This document shows positions 1 through 7,674 of a DNA stretch of 12,390 nucleotides, piece after piece; position 1 is the first letter of the stretch, and each line of letters opens with the position of its first letter. Source of the DNA: Actinomycetes bacterium (GTDB lineage: Bacteria > Actinomycetota > Actinomycetes > Actinomycetales > Microbacteriaceae); assembly GCA_023386675.1 (NCBI GenBank), contig JAEWJG010000084.1, forward strand, positions 1-12,390, in the 5' to 3' direction. The notes under the pieces are model-generated. The model did no database searches, was not told the DNA's origin, and was given only the letters and a program-made list of their open reading frames with translations. Both the position numbers and the translations under genes were made by a program.

Positions 1-521
<521 letters not shown>

Positions 522-539
522 GTCTGTCTTCCTCTAGTC

Positions 540-839
540 TCAGCCGACGGCCGTGAAGATGTCGATGGATCCGGACTTCAGCGTGACAATGGCACGCTTG
601 GTGTCCTTGCGCTTGCCGATTCCGAACTTGGTGCGACGGGTCTTGCCCTGGCGGTTCAGGGTGTTGATCGACGCGACCTCGACCTTGAAGATCGACTCGA
701 TGGCGAGCTTGATCTCGGTCTTGTTCGAACGCGGGTCGACGACGAACGTGTACTTGCCCTCGTCGATCAGGCCGTAGCTCTTCTCGGAGACGACCGGGGC
801 GATGATGATGTCGCGCGGGTCCTTGTTGACGGCGGCCAT
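540..839 (-). CDS. rplW: 50S ribosomal protein L23
   Basis: L23 sits at the exit of the peptide tunnel, binds 23S rRNA, and docks trigger factor and the signal recognition particle. The product is 99 residues, normal for the family. Visible L23 features are the N-terminal DPRDIIIAPVVSEKS, then KYTFVVDPRSNKTEIKLAIE, and the basic loop GKTRRTKFGIGKRKDTKRAIV that contacts rRNA. Its ATG overlaps the rplD TAA by one base (TAATG), so its translation is probably coupled to L4. The Shine-Dalgarno GAGGTG lies inside the end of rplD. Nothing is unusual. Confidence 0.98.
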   Translation of the reverse strand: MAAVNKDPRDIIIAPVVSEKSYGLIDEGKYTFVVDPRSNKTEIKLAIESIFKVEVASINTLNRQGKTRRTKFGIGKRKDTKRAIVTLKSGSIDIFTAVG

Positions 840-1486
840 TACGCGTTCACCTCTTCCTTGTTCTTGCTGGCGATGAAGCCCTCGAGCGCGGCCTGCGAGA
901 AGACGATGTCGTCGCTCACCAGGACGTCGTAGGCGTTCAGCTGGTCGAAGGTCAGCACGTGCACCGACGGGATGTTGCGCACGCTCTTGAAGGCCAGCTC
1001 GTCGTCGCGCTCGAGCACGATCAGGACGTGCTTCGAGGTCGCGATGCCGCTGAGCAGCTCGACGACGGCCTTGGTCGAGGGCGCCTCACCGGCGGTGAAG
1101 GCCTGGACGGCGTGGAGACGGGCGCCGCGGGCGCGGTCCGAGAGCGCGCCGAGCAGAGCAGCGGCGATCATCTTCTTCGGGGTGCGCTGCGCGTAGCTGC
1201 GCGGCGTCGGGCCGTGGACGATGCCACCACCGGTCATCTGAGGAGCGCGGATCGAGCCCTGACGAGCGCGGCCGGTGCCCTTCTGCTTGAACGGCTTGCG
1301 GCCGGCGCCGGAGACCTCGCCACGACCCTTGGTCTTGTGCGTGCCCTGACGCGCAGCGGCGAGCTGGGCGGTGACGACCTGGTGGATCAGCGGGATGTTG
1401 GTCTGAACGTCGAACAGGGCCTCGGGAAGGTCGATGGAGCCGGCCTTCTTGCCCTTGAGGTCGACGACGTCAATCGAGGTAGCCAT
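839..1486 (-). CDS. rplD: 50S ribosomal protein L4
   Basis: L4 is an early-assembly 23S rRNA-binding protein whose long loop lines the nascent-peptide tunnel. In Escherichia coli it also represses its own S10 operon; whether it does so here cannot be read from the sequence. The product is 215 residues. The tunnel loop is visible at about residues 47-100, with the conserved KQKGTGRARQGS at 67-78, the region where macrolide-resistance changes occur in other bacteria; it looks wild type. The ATG at 1484-1486 lies 4 nt after the rplC stop, with a G-rich Shine-Dalgarno inside the end of rplC. The stop overlaps the rplW start. Confidence 0.98.
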   Translation of the reverse strand: MATSIDVVDLKGKKAGSIDLPEALFDVQTNIPLIHQVVTAQLAAARQGTHKTKGRGEVSGAGRKPFKQKGTGRARQGSIRAPQMTGGGIVHGPTPRSYAQRTPKKMIAAALLGALSDRARGARLHAVQAFTAGEAPSTKAVVELLSGIATSKHVLIVLERDDELAFKSVRNIPSVHVLTFDQLNAYDVLVSDDIVFSQAALEGFIASKNKEEVNA

Positions 1487-1490
1487 CTAC

Positions 1491-2150
1491 TTAGGCCCCC
1501 TTCACTGCGTTGCGGACGAAAACGATGCGGCCACGAGCGCCGGGAACGGCGCCCTTGACCAGCAGCAGGCCCTTCTCGGCGTCGATGCCCTGAACCTTGA
1601 GGTTCAGGACGGTGACGCGCTCGCCACCCATGCGACCGGCCATGCGCATGCCCTTGAAGACACGGCTCGGGGTCGAGGAGGCGCCGATGGAGCCCGGCTT
1701 GCGGTGGTTGCGGTGCGCACCGTGCGAAGCGGAGACGCCCTGGAAGTTGTGGCGCTTCATGACACCGGCGAAGCCCTTACCCTTCGAGGTGCCGACGACG
1801 TCGACCAGCTGGCCGACCTCGAAGGTCCCGTCGACGGTGAGCTCCTGGCCGGCCGCGTACTCGGCGGCGTCGGCGGTGCGGACCTCGGTCAGGTGACGGC
1901 GCGGCGTGACGCCCGCCTTGTCGAAGTGACCGGCGGCCGGCTTGTTCACCTTGCGCGGGTCGATCTGGCCGTAGGCGATCTGGACGGCGTTGTAGCCGTC
2001 GGCCTCGGGGGTGCGGACCTGGGTCACGACGTTCGGCGTGATCTCGATGACGGTCACGGGGATGAGCTTGTTGTTCTCGTCCCAGACCTGGGTCATGCCG
2101 AGCTTCTTGCCGAGGAGGCCCTTCGAAGTCTTGGTCTCGATGTTGGACAT
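1491..2150 (-). CDS. rplC: 50S ribosomal protein L3
   Basis: L3 is one of the first proteins to assemble onto 23S rRNA, and its extension reaches toward the peptidyl-transferase centre. The product is 219 residues. Family signatures are GLLGKKLGMTQVWDENNK near the N-terminus (11-28), KGKGFAGVMKRHNFQG (123-138) and the long conserved segment around ASHGAHRNHRKPGSIGASS (141-159) ending in MAGRMGGERVTVLNL. The ATG at 2148-2150 has GGGGGAG about 8 nt upstream, in the 14-nt gap after rpsJ. It is an ordinary second gene of the S10 operon. Confidence 0.98.
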   Translation of the reverse strand: MSNIETKTSKGLLGKKLGMTQVWDENNKLIPVTVIEITPNVVTQVRTPEADGYNAVQIAYGQIDPRKVNKPAAGHFDKAGVTPRRHLTEVRTADAAEYAAGQELTVDGTFEVGQLVDVVGTSKGKGFAGVMKRHNFQGVSASHGAHRNHRKPGSIGASSTPSRVFKGMRMAGRMGGERVTVLNLKVQGIDAEKGLLLVKGAVPGARGRIVFVRNAVKGA

Positions 2151-2164
2151 AGCGGCACTCCCCC

Positions 2165-2473
2165 TTAGAGCTTGATCTCGATGTTGACGTCGGCGGGCAG
2201 GTCGAGACGCATGAGCGAGTCGACGGCCTTCGGCGTCGGGTCGATGATGTCGATCAGCCGCTTGTGCGTGCGCATCTCGAAGTGCTCACGGCTGTCCTTG
2301 TACTTGTGGGGCGAACGGATCACGACGACCACGTTCTTCTCGGTGGGAAGCGGCACCGGGCCGACGACGGTCGCGCCGGCACGGGTCACCGTGTCGACGA
2401 TCTTGCGCGCCGAGGAGTCGATGACCTCGTGGTCATACGACTTAAGCCGGATGCGGATCTTCTGTCCCGCCAT
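2165..2473 (-). CDS. rpsJ: 30S ribosomal protein S10
   Basis: S10 is a small-subunit head protein; as NusE it also joins antitermination complexes. The product is 102 residues, typical for actinobacteria. The sequence shows QKIRIRLKSYDHEVIDSSA at the N-terminus and the conserved stretch GPVPLPTEKN, SPHKYKDSREHFEMRTHKRL, IDI at about 38-76. The ATG at 2471-2473 has a purine-rich GAGAGAG element just upstream. It is the first gene of the S10 operon, and no ribosomal gene lies immediately upstream. Its leader shares the intergenic region with the oppositely directed DUF559 gene. Confidence 0.98.
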   Translation of the reverse strand: MAGQKIRIRLKSYDHEVIDSSARKIVDTVTRAGATVVGPVPLPTEKNVVVVIRSPHKYKDSREHFEMRTHKRLIDIIDPTPKAVDSLMRLDLPADVNIEIKL

Positions 2474-2625
2474 GTCTGACTCTCTCTCTTGTTATGGCGT
2501 CGTACGAGACGGCTCTCTCGAGTCGTTCTTCGCATTGGACGCGGTGCGACGTACGCGTGGGGAACGCCACTATTCTTCTGTCAACTCTTTTCGACCCGCA
2601 TGAGGCCCGTGGACCAAAAGGCACA

Positions 2626-2655
2626 GAGATAGCCCCTGGCCTCTTTGAGTGTCGA
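2626..2655 (-). promoter_or_regulatory. Candidate promoter of the S10 operon
   Basis: On the minus strand, TCGACA (2650-2655) and TATCTC (2626-2631) are separated by 18 nt, giving a leader of roughly 145 nt before rpsJ. A perfect TTGACA also exists nearer the gene (2579-2584, minus), but no -10-like hexamer lies at the right distance from it. The assignment is weak. Only the presence of some promoter here is expected, because rpsJ is the first gene of the operon. Confidence 0.25.
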
Positions 2656-2692
2656 ATTGAGCGTGTCCTGCTGCCTGCGGCCTAACCTCATA

Positions 2693-2729
2693 TCACTTCA
2701 AGTGACGGGCTATGCACTGCCTGGCAGTG
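2693..2729. promoter_or_regulatory. Two tandem palindromes, possible operator pair
   Basis: Two near-perfect dyads sit 23 bp apart centre to centre, about two helical turns. TCACTT-C-AAGTGA lies at 2693-2705 and CACTGCC-T-GGCAGTG at 2715-2729. Both have the outer form CACT...AGTG. They lie between the leader of rpsJ and the start of the oppositely directed DUF559 gene. There is no T-tract on either side, so they look more like protein-binding sites than terminators. No known regulator's consensus is recognised. Confidence 0.35.
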
Positions 2730-2909
2730 ATCCGGTCTGAGCGCGCACCTGCACACACGTTCCGAAATGTTGAACTAGACAAGTTTGCCAGATCGCGGCC
2801 GATGCTGCAACCCGGGCGTGTCGCGCACGTCCGACCTGTGGACGAGCGACTTCTCCACAGTTTCGCACGAGCCCCTCCACGGAGGCTGGCAGCCCGTGAG
2901 GCTGAGTGC

Positions 2910-3845
2910 ATGACCACGAACGCAACACTCAGCCGTATCCACCTCCGTGCCGTCGAGCCCGGCCGTCTCGCCAACCTCCAGCAGATCGCACGCCGTCGTT
3001 CCCGCGAGGACGAGGTGGCGCGGCTGCGCACCTTCGCCGCGGTGCGACCGGTACGGCCGGTGTTCAGTCGTCGGTCGGCGGCGGTGATCCATGGGCTGCC
3101 GCTGCTGGGGCGGTTGCCGGAGTCCATCCACCATCTGCCGCGCGGCGACCCCGGGCGCGAGGTCGTCGAGCGGCGGGGCCTGCTTGTGACGTCTGTCGCA
3201 CGCACCGTGGCCGATATCGCCGGGCGCGCATCGCTGATGGATGGGGTGGTCGCGGCCGATGCTGCGTTATCGCGGGGCCCCTTCGGCGACCGCGAACCGC
3301 TCGCGCGGCGCGAGCAGCTGTTGCACGCCGCGACGTGCATCGAAGATCCGGAGCAGCGCCGACGCGTACAGGAGGCGCTCGAGTTCGCAGATGGAGAGGC
3401 CGAGTCTCCGCTGGAGTCGGTGAGCCGGGTGTCGCTTGCGCTGGCGGGGGCACCGCCGCCGCGGCTGCAGCAGGAGCTGGGCGACCTGCTCGGGTTCCGG
3501 GCCAAGCTCGACTTCGTGTGGCCCGAGCTCGGGCTGGTCGGTGAGGCCGACGGAGCCGTGAAGTACCTGCACCCGGCCACCATGGGCGGACGCTCGGCAC
3601 GGGAGGTGAACGCCAGACAGCGGGAGCGTCAGCGATTGATCGAGTCGATGGGGTTCCGGGTGATCCGGTGGGGTTGGGCGACGGCCACTCGCCCCGATCG
3701 GATGCGCGCTCTGATGGAGGAGGCAGGCGTCCCGTGTGGCGCGGGGCGGCTGGGCTCGCTCGAGCAGCCGGCCTCCGAGCACAAAGGAGCGGGGCCGGCT
3801 CCGCCGACCCCGCTCGAGTGGCGCCTCGCGCCGCCACTCAGCTGA
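2910..3845 (+). CDS. DUF559 / Vsr-like PD-(D/E)XK nuclease-fold protein
   Basis: This 311-residue protein belongs to a common actinobacterial family with a C-terminal DUF559 domain, related to very-short-patch repair endonucleases; its biological role is not established. The middle region (about 53-110) carries SRRSAAVIHGLPLLG and VTSVARTVADIAG, typical of the family and sometimes annotated as AbiEi-like. The nuclease-fold part (about 166-257) keeps ESPLESVSR, LDFVW with Asp201, VGEADGAVKY with Glu212, Asp214 and Lys218, and GFRVIRWGW, so it looks intact. I chose the ATG at 2910, with GTGAGG 8 nt upstream; the frame stays open back to 2712 but that part does not resemble the family. The N-terminus is short and lacks the usual winged helix. 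The last ~35 residues read through two GC hairpins and look unconserved. It stands alone, antisense to the flanking operons. Confidence 0.8.
   Translation: MTTNATLSRIHLRAVEPGRLANLQQIARRRSREDEVARLRTFAAVRPVRPVFSRRSAAVIHGLPLLGRLPESIHHLPRGDPGREVVERRGLLVTSVARTVADIAGRASLMDGVVAADAALSRGPFGDREPLARREQLLHAATCIEDPEQRRRVQEALEFADGEAESPLESVSRVSLALAGAPPPRLQQELGDLLGFRAKLDFVWPELGLVGEADGAVKYLHPATMGGRSAREVNARQRERQRLIESMGFRVIRWGWATATRPDRMRALMEEAGVPCGAGRLGSLEQPASEHKGAGPAPPTPLEWRLAPPLS
3787..3839. terminator. Two adjacent GC-rich hairpins, probable terminator between convergent reading frames
   Basis: Two perfect 8-bp stems lie back to back. GAGCGGGG pairs with CCCCGCTC (3787-3794 with 3808-3815), and GAGTGGCG pairs with CGCCACTC (3816-3823 with 3832-3839). 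Read on the minus strand, the second stem in order is followed by CTTTGT, which is terminator-like. On the plus strand there is no T-tract. The hairpins overlap the last codons of the DUF559 gene, so they may end transcription from both sides. Confidence 0.5.
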
Positions 3846-3981
3846 TGTTCACGACCGCTAGGCGGTTCCCGAACTCTCGGTACGAGATCCTGTCAGCGGT
3901 GTGGGCTGGTTTGCGAGGCCTCCGGTATTCATAGGCGCTCCTCTCGTCGACGGGAACCGTCCGGTTGAAACGGTGCGTCAA
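3838..3981 (-). CDS. Possible 47-residue ORF or gene remnant, not recognised
   Basis: A minus-strand frame that could start at a TTG (3979-3981) ends at the TGA at 3838-3840, directly before two GC hairpins. The end of its translation, ADRISYREFGNRLAVVNIS, looks like real protein and its codons mostly end in G or C. Further upstream codons such as TAT, GAA, AAA and CCA are less typical of this genome. There is no ATG or GTG start and no strong Shine-Dalgarno. The frame remains open farther upstream only because that DNA is pyrimidine-rich. It could be the decayed end of a mobile-element or other gene, a small gene, or chance. The stop overlaps the end of the convergent DUF559 gene. Confidence 0.25.
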   Translation of the reverse strand: MTHRFNRTVPVDERSAYEYRRPRKPAHTADRISYREFGNRLAVVNIS

Positions 3982-4052
3982 TTCTGCGACTCGGATGGCG
4001 AGAGGTAAACCCCTGCGGCGAGACTGCCAGGAAACGGATTGATCGAAGGGAC

Positions 4053-4146
4053 GGAAACGGAGAGACCGGCCGGAAACGGGCGAACGGCCGCTGACGGAGA
4101 GGACGGCCGGAAACGGAGAGGACGGCCGCAGACGGAGAGAAGGGAA
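4053..4146. repeat. Tandem array of ~19-bp units downstream of tuf
   Basis: Five head-to-tail units resemble GGAAACGGAGAGGACGGCC. They lie at 4053-4071, 4072-4089 (18 bp), 4090-4108, 4109-4127 and a decayed copy at 4128-4146. A further partial GGAAACGGA occurs at 4030. The array is purine-rich on the plus strand and lies just past the tuf terminator. It has no dyad symmetry between units and no spacers, so it is not a CRISPR array. The rest of the 3846-4217 gap holds only the possible small ORF and the tuf terminator. Confidence 0.7.
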
Positions 4147-4152
4147 CCGTCG

Positions 4153-4192
4153 GAAAACGAAGAAGAGGGCCGGACCCGAAGGTCCGACCCTC
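4153..4192 (-). terminator. Rho-independent terminator of the str operon (after tuf)
   Basis: On the minus strand, the 12-bp stem GAGGGTCGGACC / GGTCCGGCCCTC (one G-U pair) is closed by a TTCG tetraloop and followed by a T-rich run containing TTCTTC and TTTTCC. It begins 26 nt after the tuf stop. This is a strong intrinsic terminator and marks the end of the rpsL-rpsG-fusA-tuf transcript. Confidence 0.93.
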
Positions 4193-4217
4193 TCGCAAGC
4201 GAGATCCGCGAGGGAAC

Positions 4218-5411
4218 TTACTTGTTGATCTTCGTGACGGTACCGGCGCCCACGGTGCGGCCACCCTCACGGATGGCGAAGCCGAGGCCCTCCTCCATGG
4301 CGATCGGCTGGATCAGCTCGACCGACATGTCGGTGGTGTCGCCGGGCATGACCATCTCGGTGCCCTCGGGCAGCGAGATGACGCCGGTGACGTCGGTGGT
4401 GCGGAAGTAGAACTGCGGACGGTAGTTCGTGTAGAAGGGGTTGTGACGGCCACCCTCATCCTTGGACAGGATGTAGGCGGTTCCCTCGAAGTTGGTGTGA
4501 GGGGTCACAGAACCCGGCTTCGCGACGACCTGGCCGCGCTCCACGTCCTCGCGCTTGGTGCCGCGGAGGAGCAGACCACAGTTCTCGCCGGCCCACGCCT
4601 CGTCGAGCTGCTTGTGGAACATCTCGATACCGGTGACCGTGGTCTTCTGCGTCGGGCGGATGCCGACGATCTCGACCTCGGAGTTGATGGCGAGGGTGCC
4701 GCGCTCGGCGCGACCGGTGACGACGGTGCCACGACCGGTGATCGTGAAGACGTCCTCGATCGGCATCAGGAACGGCTTGTCCTTGTCGCGCACCGGGTCC
4801 GGGATGGAGTCGTCCACGGCCTCCATGAGGTCGAGGATGCTCTGGGTCCACTTCTCGTCGCCCTCGAGAGCCTTCAGGCCCGAGACGCGGACGACCGGCG
4901 CGTTGTCGCCGTCGAAGTCCTGGCTGGAGAGCAGCTCGCGGACCTCGAGCTCGACGAGCTCCAGGATCTCCTCGTCGTCGACCATGTCGGACTTGTTCAG
5001 CGCGACGAGCAGGTACGGAACGCCGACCTGCTTGGCGAGCAGAACGTGCTCACGGGTCTGAGCCATCGGGCCGTCGGTGGCGGCGACCACGAGGATCGCG
5101 CCGTCCATCTGAGCCGCACCGGTGATCATGTTCTTGATGTAGTCGGCGTGACCCGGGGCGTCGACGTGCGCGTAGTGGCGCTTCGGCGTCTCGTACTCGA
5201 CGTGCGAGATGTTGATCGTGATACCACGCTGACGCTCTTCCGGAGCCGAGTCGATCGACGCGAAGTCGCGCTGCACGTTGGTCGCCGACGGGTACTTGTC
5301 AGCAAGCACCTTGGAGATCGCCGCGGTGAGCGTCGTCTTGCCGTGGTCGACGTGACCGATGGTTCCGATGTTCACGTGCGGCTTAGTCCGCTCGAACTTG
5401 GCCTTAGCCAC
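4218..5411 (-). CDS. tuf: Elongation factor Tu
   Basis: EF-Tu is the GTPase that delivers aminoacyl-tRNA to the ribosomal A site. The product is 397 residues. GTP-binding motifs are complete: GHVDHGKT (19-26), RGITI (62-66), DAPGH (84-88, with the catalytic His88) and NKSD (139-142). Domains 2 and 3 follow, with GRGTVVTGRAERG and the C-terminal VGAGTVTKINK. The start codon is GTG (5409-5411), supported by AGGAGG 7 nt upstream; the frame gives MAKAKFERTKPHVNIGTIGH, the usual N-terminus. It is the last gene of the str operon, 114 nt after fusA, in a gap that has a hairpin and a possible internal promoter. A strong terminator follows. Confidence 0.99.
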   Translation of the reverse strand: MAKAKFERTKPHVNIGTIGHVDHGKTTLTAAISKVLADKYPSATNVQRDFASIDSAPEERQRGITINISHVEYETPKRHYAHVDAPGHADYIKNMITGAAQMDGAILVVAATDGPMAQTREHVLLAKQVGVPYLLVALNKSDMVDDEEILELVELEVRELLSSQDFDGDNAPVVRVSGLKALEGDEKWTQSILDLMEAVDDSIPDPVRDKDKPFLMPIEDVFTITGRGTVVTGRAERGTLAINSEVEIVGIRPTQKTTVTGIEMFHKQLDEAWAGENCGLLLRGTKREDVERGQVVAKPGSVTPHTNFEGTAYILSKDEGGRHNPFYTNYRPQFYFRTTDVTGVISLPEGTEMVMPGDTTDMSVELIQPIAMEEGLGFAIREGGRTVGAGTVTKINK

Positions 5412-5444
5412 TGTGGTCCTCCTCAGGACTCTCGTGCAGATCCT

Positions 5445-5466
5445 CCGGTCGACGGATTTCGACCGG
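5445..5466 (-). promoter_or_regulatory. Hairpin in the tuf leader
   Basis: A perfect 8-bp inverted repeat, CCGGTCGA / TCGACCGG, with a 6-nt loop lies in the fusA-tuf gap, about 33 nt upstream of the tuf start. No T-run follows, so it is not an obvious terminator. It may be an RNA-stability or processing element that helps give tuf its own expression level. Confidence 0.5.
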
Positions 5467-5489
5467 TGGCTCTGCGGGATTGGTTTCTT

Positions 5490-5495
5490 ATGTTA
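5490..5495 (-). promoter_or_regulatory. Candidate -10 element of an internal tuf promoter
   Basis: TAACAT on the minus strand fits the actinobacterial TANNNT -10 pattern and would start a leader of about 70 nt containing the hairpin. No good -35 hexamer lies 16-18 nt upstream. Separate tuf promoters are known in other bacteria, but here the evidence is one hexamer. Confidence 0.25.
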
Positions 5496-5525
5496 CGGGA
5501 TGTTGCCTGGAAGCAGCGACCGAGG

Positions 5526-7640
5526 TCACTCGCCCTTGCTCTTCTGGACGATCTCGTCGGCCACAGCCTTCGGGACCTCCGCGTAGCTGTCGAACTGCAT
5601 CGAGTACACCGCACGGCCCGAGGTCTTGGACCGCAGGTCGCCGATGTAGCCGAACATCTCGGACAGCGGGACGTTCGCGCGAACGACCTTGACGCCGCTC
5701 GCGTCCTCCATGGACTGGATCTGCCCACGACGCGAGTTCAGGTCGCCGATGACGTCGCCCATGTACTCCTCCGGCGTGCGCACCTCGACCGCCATGAGCG
5801 GCTCGAGGAGCACCGGGTTCGCCTTCCGAGCGGCCTCCTTGTAGGCCATCGAGCCGGCGATCTTGAACGCCATCTCCGAGGAGTCGACGTCGTGCGCTGC
5901 ACCGTCGAGGAGCGTCGCCTTGACGCCCACCGTCGGGAAGCCGGCGAGCACGCCGACCTGCATCGCGTCCTGGATTCCGGCGTCCACCGAGGGGATGTAC
6001 TCGCGCGGCACGCGACCACCGGTGACGGCGTTCACGAACTCGTACGAGGTCTCCGGGGTGACCTCCATGGGCTCCAGGCTGATCTGCACCTTCGCGAACT
6101 GACCGGAACCACCGGTCTGCTTCTTGTGGGTGTAGTCGTACTTCTCGACCGTGCGGCGGAGCGTCTCGCGGTAGGCCACCTGGGGCTTGCCCACGTTGGC
6201 CTCGACGTTGAACTCGCGCTTCATGCGGTCGACGAGGATGTCGAGGTGGAGCTCGCCCATGCCCTTGATGACGGTCTGGCCGGTCTCCTGGTTCTGCTCG
6301 GTGCGGAACGTCGGGTCCTCTTCGGCCAGCTTCTGGATCGCGGTGCCCAGCTTCTCCTGGTCGGCCTTGGTCTTCGGCTCGATGGCGACCTCGATCACCG
6401 GCTCCGGGAAGGTCTTCGACTCGAGCACGACCTGGTTGTCCGGGTCGCTCAGGGTGTCACCGGTGGTGGTGTCCTTGAGGCCGATCACCGCGTAGATGTT
6501 GCCGGCGGTGACGAAGTCGACCGGGTTCTCCTTGTTGGCGTGCATCTGGAAGATCTTGCCGATGCGCTCCTTCTTGCCCTTGGTCGAGTTGACGACCTGG
6601 GCACCGGAGTCGATGCGGCCCGAGTAGACGCGCACGTAGGTCAGACGACCGAAGAACGGGTGCACCGCGACCTTGAAGGCCAGCGCCGAGAACGGCTCGG
6701 TGGCGTCGGCGTGACGCATGATGACCTGCTCCTCGTCGCGCGGGTTGTGCGCCTCGATGGCGGGCACGTCCAGCGGGGACGGGAGGTAGTCGATCACGGC
6801 ATCGAGCATCGGCTGCACGCCACGGTTCTTGAACGCGGAACCGCAGAGGACCGGGTAGATCTCGTTGTTCACGGTGAGCTTGCGGATGGCCGCCTTGATC
6901 TCCGGGACGGTGATCTCCTCGCCGCCGAAGAACTTCTCGAGCAGCACGTCGTCGGTCTCGGCGACGGTCTCGATCAGCTTCGCGCGGTACTCCTCGGCCT
7001 TGGCCTGCAGGTCGGCGGGGATCTCCTGGACCTCGTACTTGGCGCCCATGGTGACATCACCCTTGGCGTCGCCGGGCCAGACCAGCGCGCGCATCTCGAT
7101 CAGGTCGACCACGCCGATGAAGTCGGACTCGGATCCGATCGGGAGCTGCATCACCAGCGGCTTGGCGCCGAGGCGCGAGACGATGGTGTCGACGGTGAAG
7201 TAGAAGTCGGCGCCGAGCTTGTCCATCTTGTTGACGAAGCAGATGCGCGGGACGTTGTACTTGTCGGCCTGGCGCCACACGGTCTCCGACTGGGGCTCCA
7301 CGCCCTCCTTCGCGTCGAAGACGGCGACGGCACCGTCGAGCACGCGGAGCGAGCGCTCCACCTCGACGGTGAAGTCGACGTGACCCGGGGTGTCGATGAT
7401 GTTGATCTGGTTCTTGTTCCAGAAGCAGGTCACGGCCGCGGACGTGATGGTGATGCCGCGCTCCTTCTCCTGCTCCATCCAGTCGGTGGTCGAGGCGCCG
7501 TCGTGGGTCTCGCCGATCTTGTGGTTGACGCCCGTGTAGAACAGGATGCGCTCGGTCGTGGTGGTCTTGCCGGCATCGATGTGGGCCATGATGCCGATGT
7601 TGCGGACCTTGTTCAGGTCGGTGAGCACGTCCTGTGCCAC
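5526..7640 (-). CDS. fusA: Elongation factor G
   Basis: EF-G is the GTPase that drives ribosomal translocation and, with ribosome recycling factor, subunit splitting. The product is 704 residues, full length. GTPase motifs are AHIDAGKT (19-26), RGITI (61-65), DTPGH (83-87) and NKMD (137-140). Domains II-V follow, including GMGELHLDILVDRMKREFNVEA in domain III and the C-terminal GYIGDLRSKTSGRA with MQFDSYAEVP. The start is GTG (7638-7640) with GGAGGAA about 6 nt upstream. It lies 97 nt after rpsG, beyond a large hairpin that may set its expression apart from the ribosomal proteins. No truncation or unusual motif is seen. Confidence 0.99.
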   Translation of the reverse strand: MAQDVLTDLNKVRNIGIMAHIDAGKTTTTERILFYTGVNHKIGETHDGASTTDWMEQEKERGITITSAAVTCFWNKNQINIIDTPGHVDFTVEVERSLRVLDGAVAVFDAKEGVEPQSETVWRQADKYNVPRICFVNKMDKLGADFYFTVDTIVSRLGAKPLVMQLPIGSESDFIGVVDLIEMRALVWPGDAKGDVTMGAKYEVQEIPADLQAKAEEYRAKLIETVAETDDVLLEKFFGGEEITVPEIKAAIRKLTVNNEIYPVLCGSAFKNRGVQPMLDAVIDYLPSPLDVPAIEAHNPRDEEQVIMRHADATEPFSALAFKVAVHPFFGRLTYVRVYSGRIDSGAQVVNSTKGKKERIGKIFQMHANKENPVDFVTAGNIYAVIGLKDTTTGDTLSDPDNQVVLESKTFPEPVIEVAIEPKTKADQEKLGTAIQKLAEEDPTFRTEQNQETGQTVIKGMGELHLDILVDRMKREFNVEANVGKPQVAYRETLRRTVEKYDYTHKKQTGGSGQFAKVQISLEPMEVTPETSYEFVNAVTGGRVPREYIPSVDAGIQDAMQVGVLAGFPTVGVKATLLDGAAHDVDSSEMAFKIAGSMAYKEAARKANPVLLEPLMAVEVRTPEEYMGDVIGDLNSRRGQIQSMEDASGVKVVRANVPLSEMFGYIGDLRSKTSGRAVYSMQFDSYAEVPKAVADEIVQKSKGE

Positions 7641-7674
7641 AGGGTTCCTCCGAAAAATAGAAAGTGGAAGGTGT

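Noticed and set aside
2579..2584. Perfect TTGACA as the S10 operon -35
   Set aside because: The hexamers 16-19 nt downstream are GC-rich and unlike a -10; kept only as a remark under the candidate promoter.
2712..2909. Longer N-terminus for the DUF559 protein
   Set aside because: It would cover palindromes and DnaA-like sequences, does not resemble the family, and ATG 2910 has a Shine-Dalgarno.
4030..4146. CRISPR array
   Set aside because: Units are adjacent, ~19 bp, degenerate, and have no spacers or cas genes nearby.
3929..4270. Minus-strand frame of 113 codons overlapping the end of tuf
   Set aside because: It runs through the tuf terminator and the tandem repeats; its Ser/Arg/Pro-rich translation comes from pyrimidine-rich DNA.
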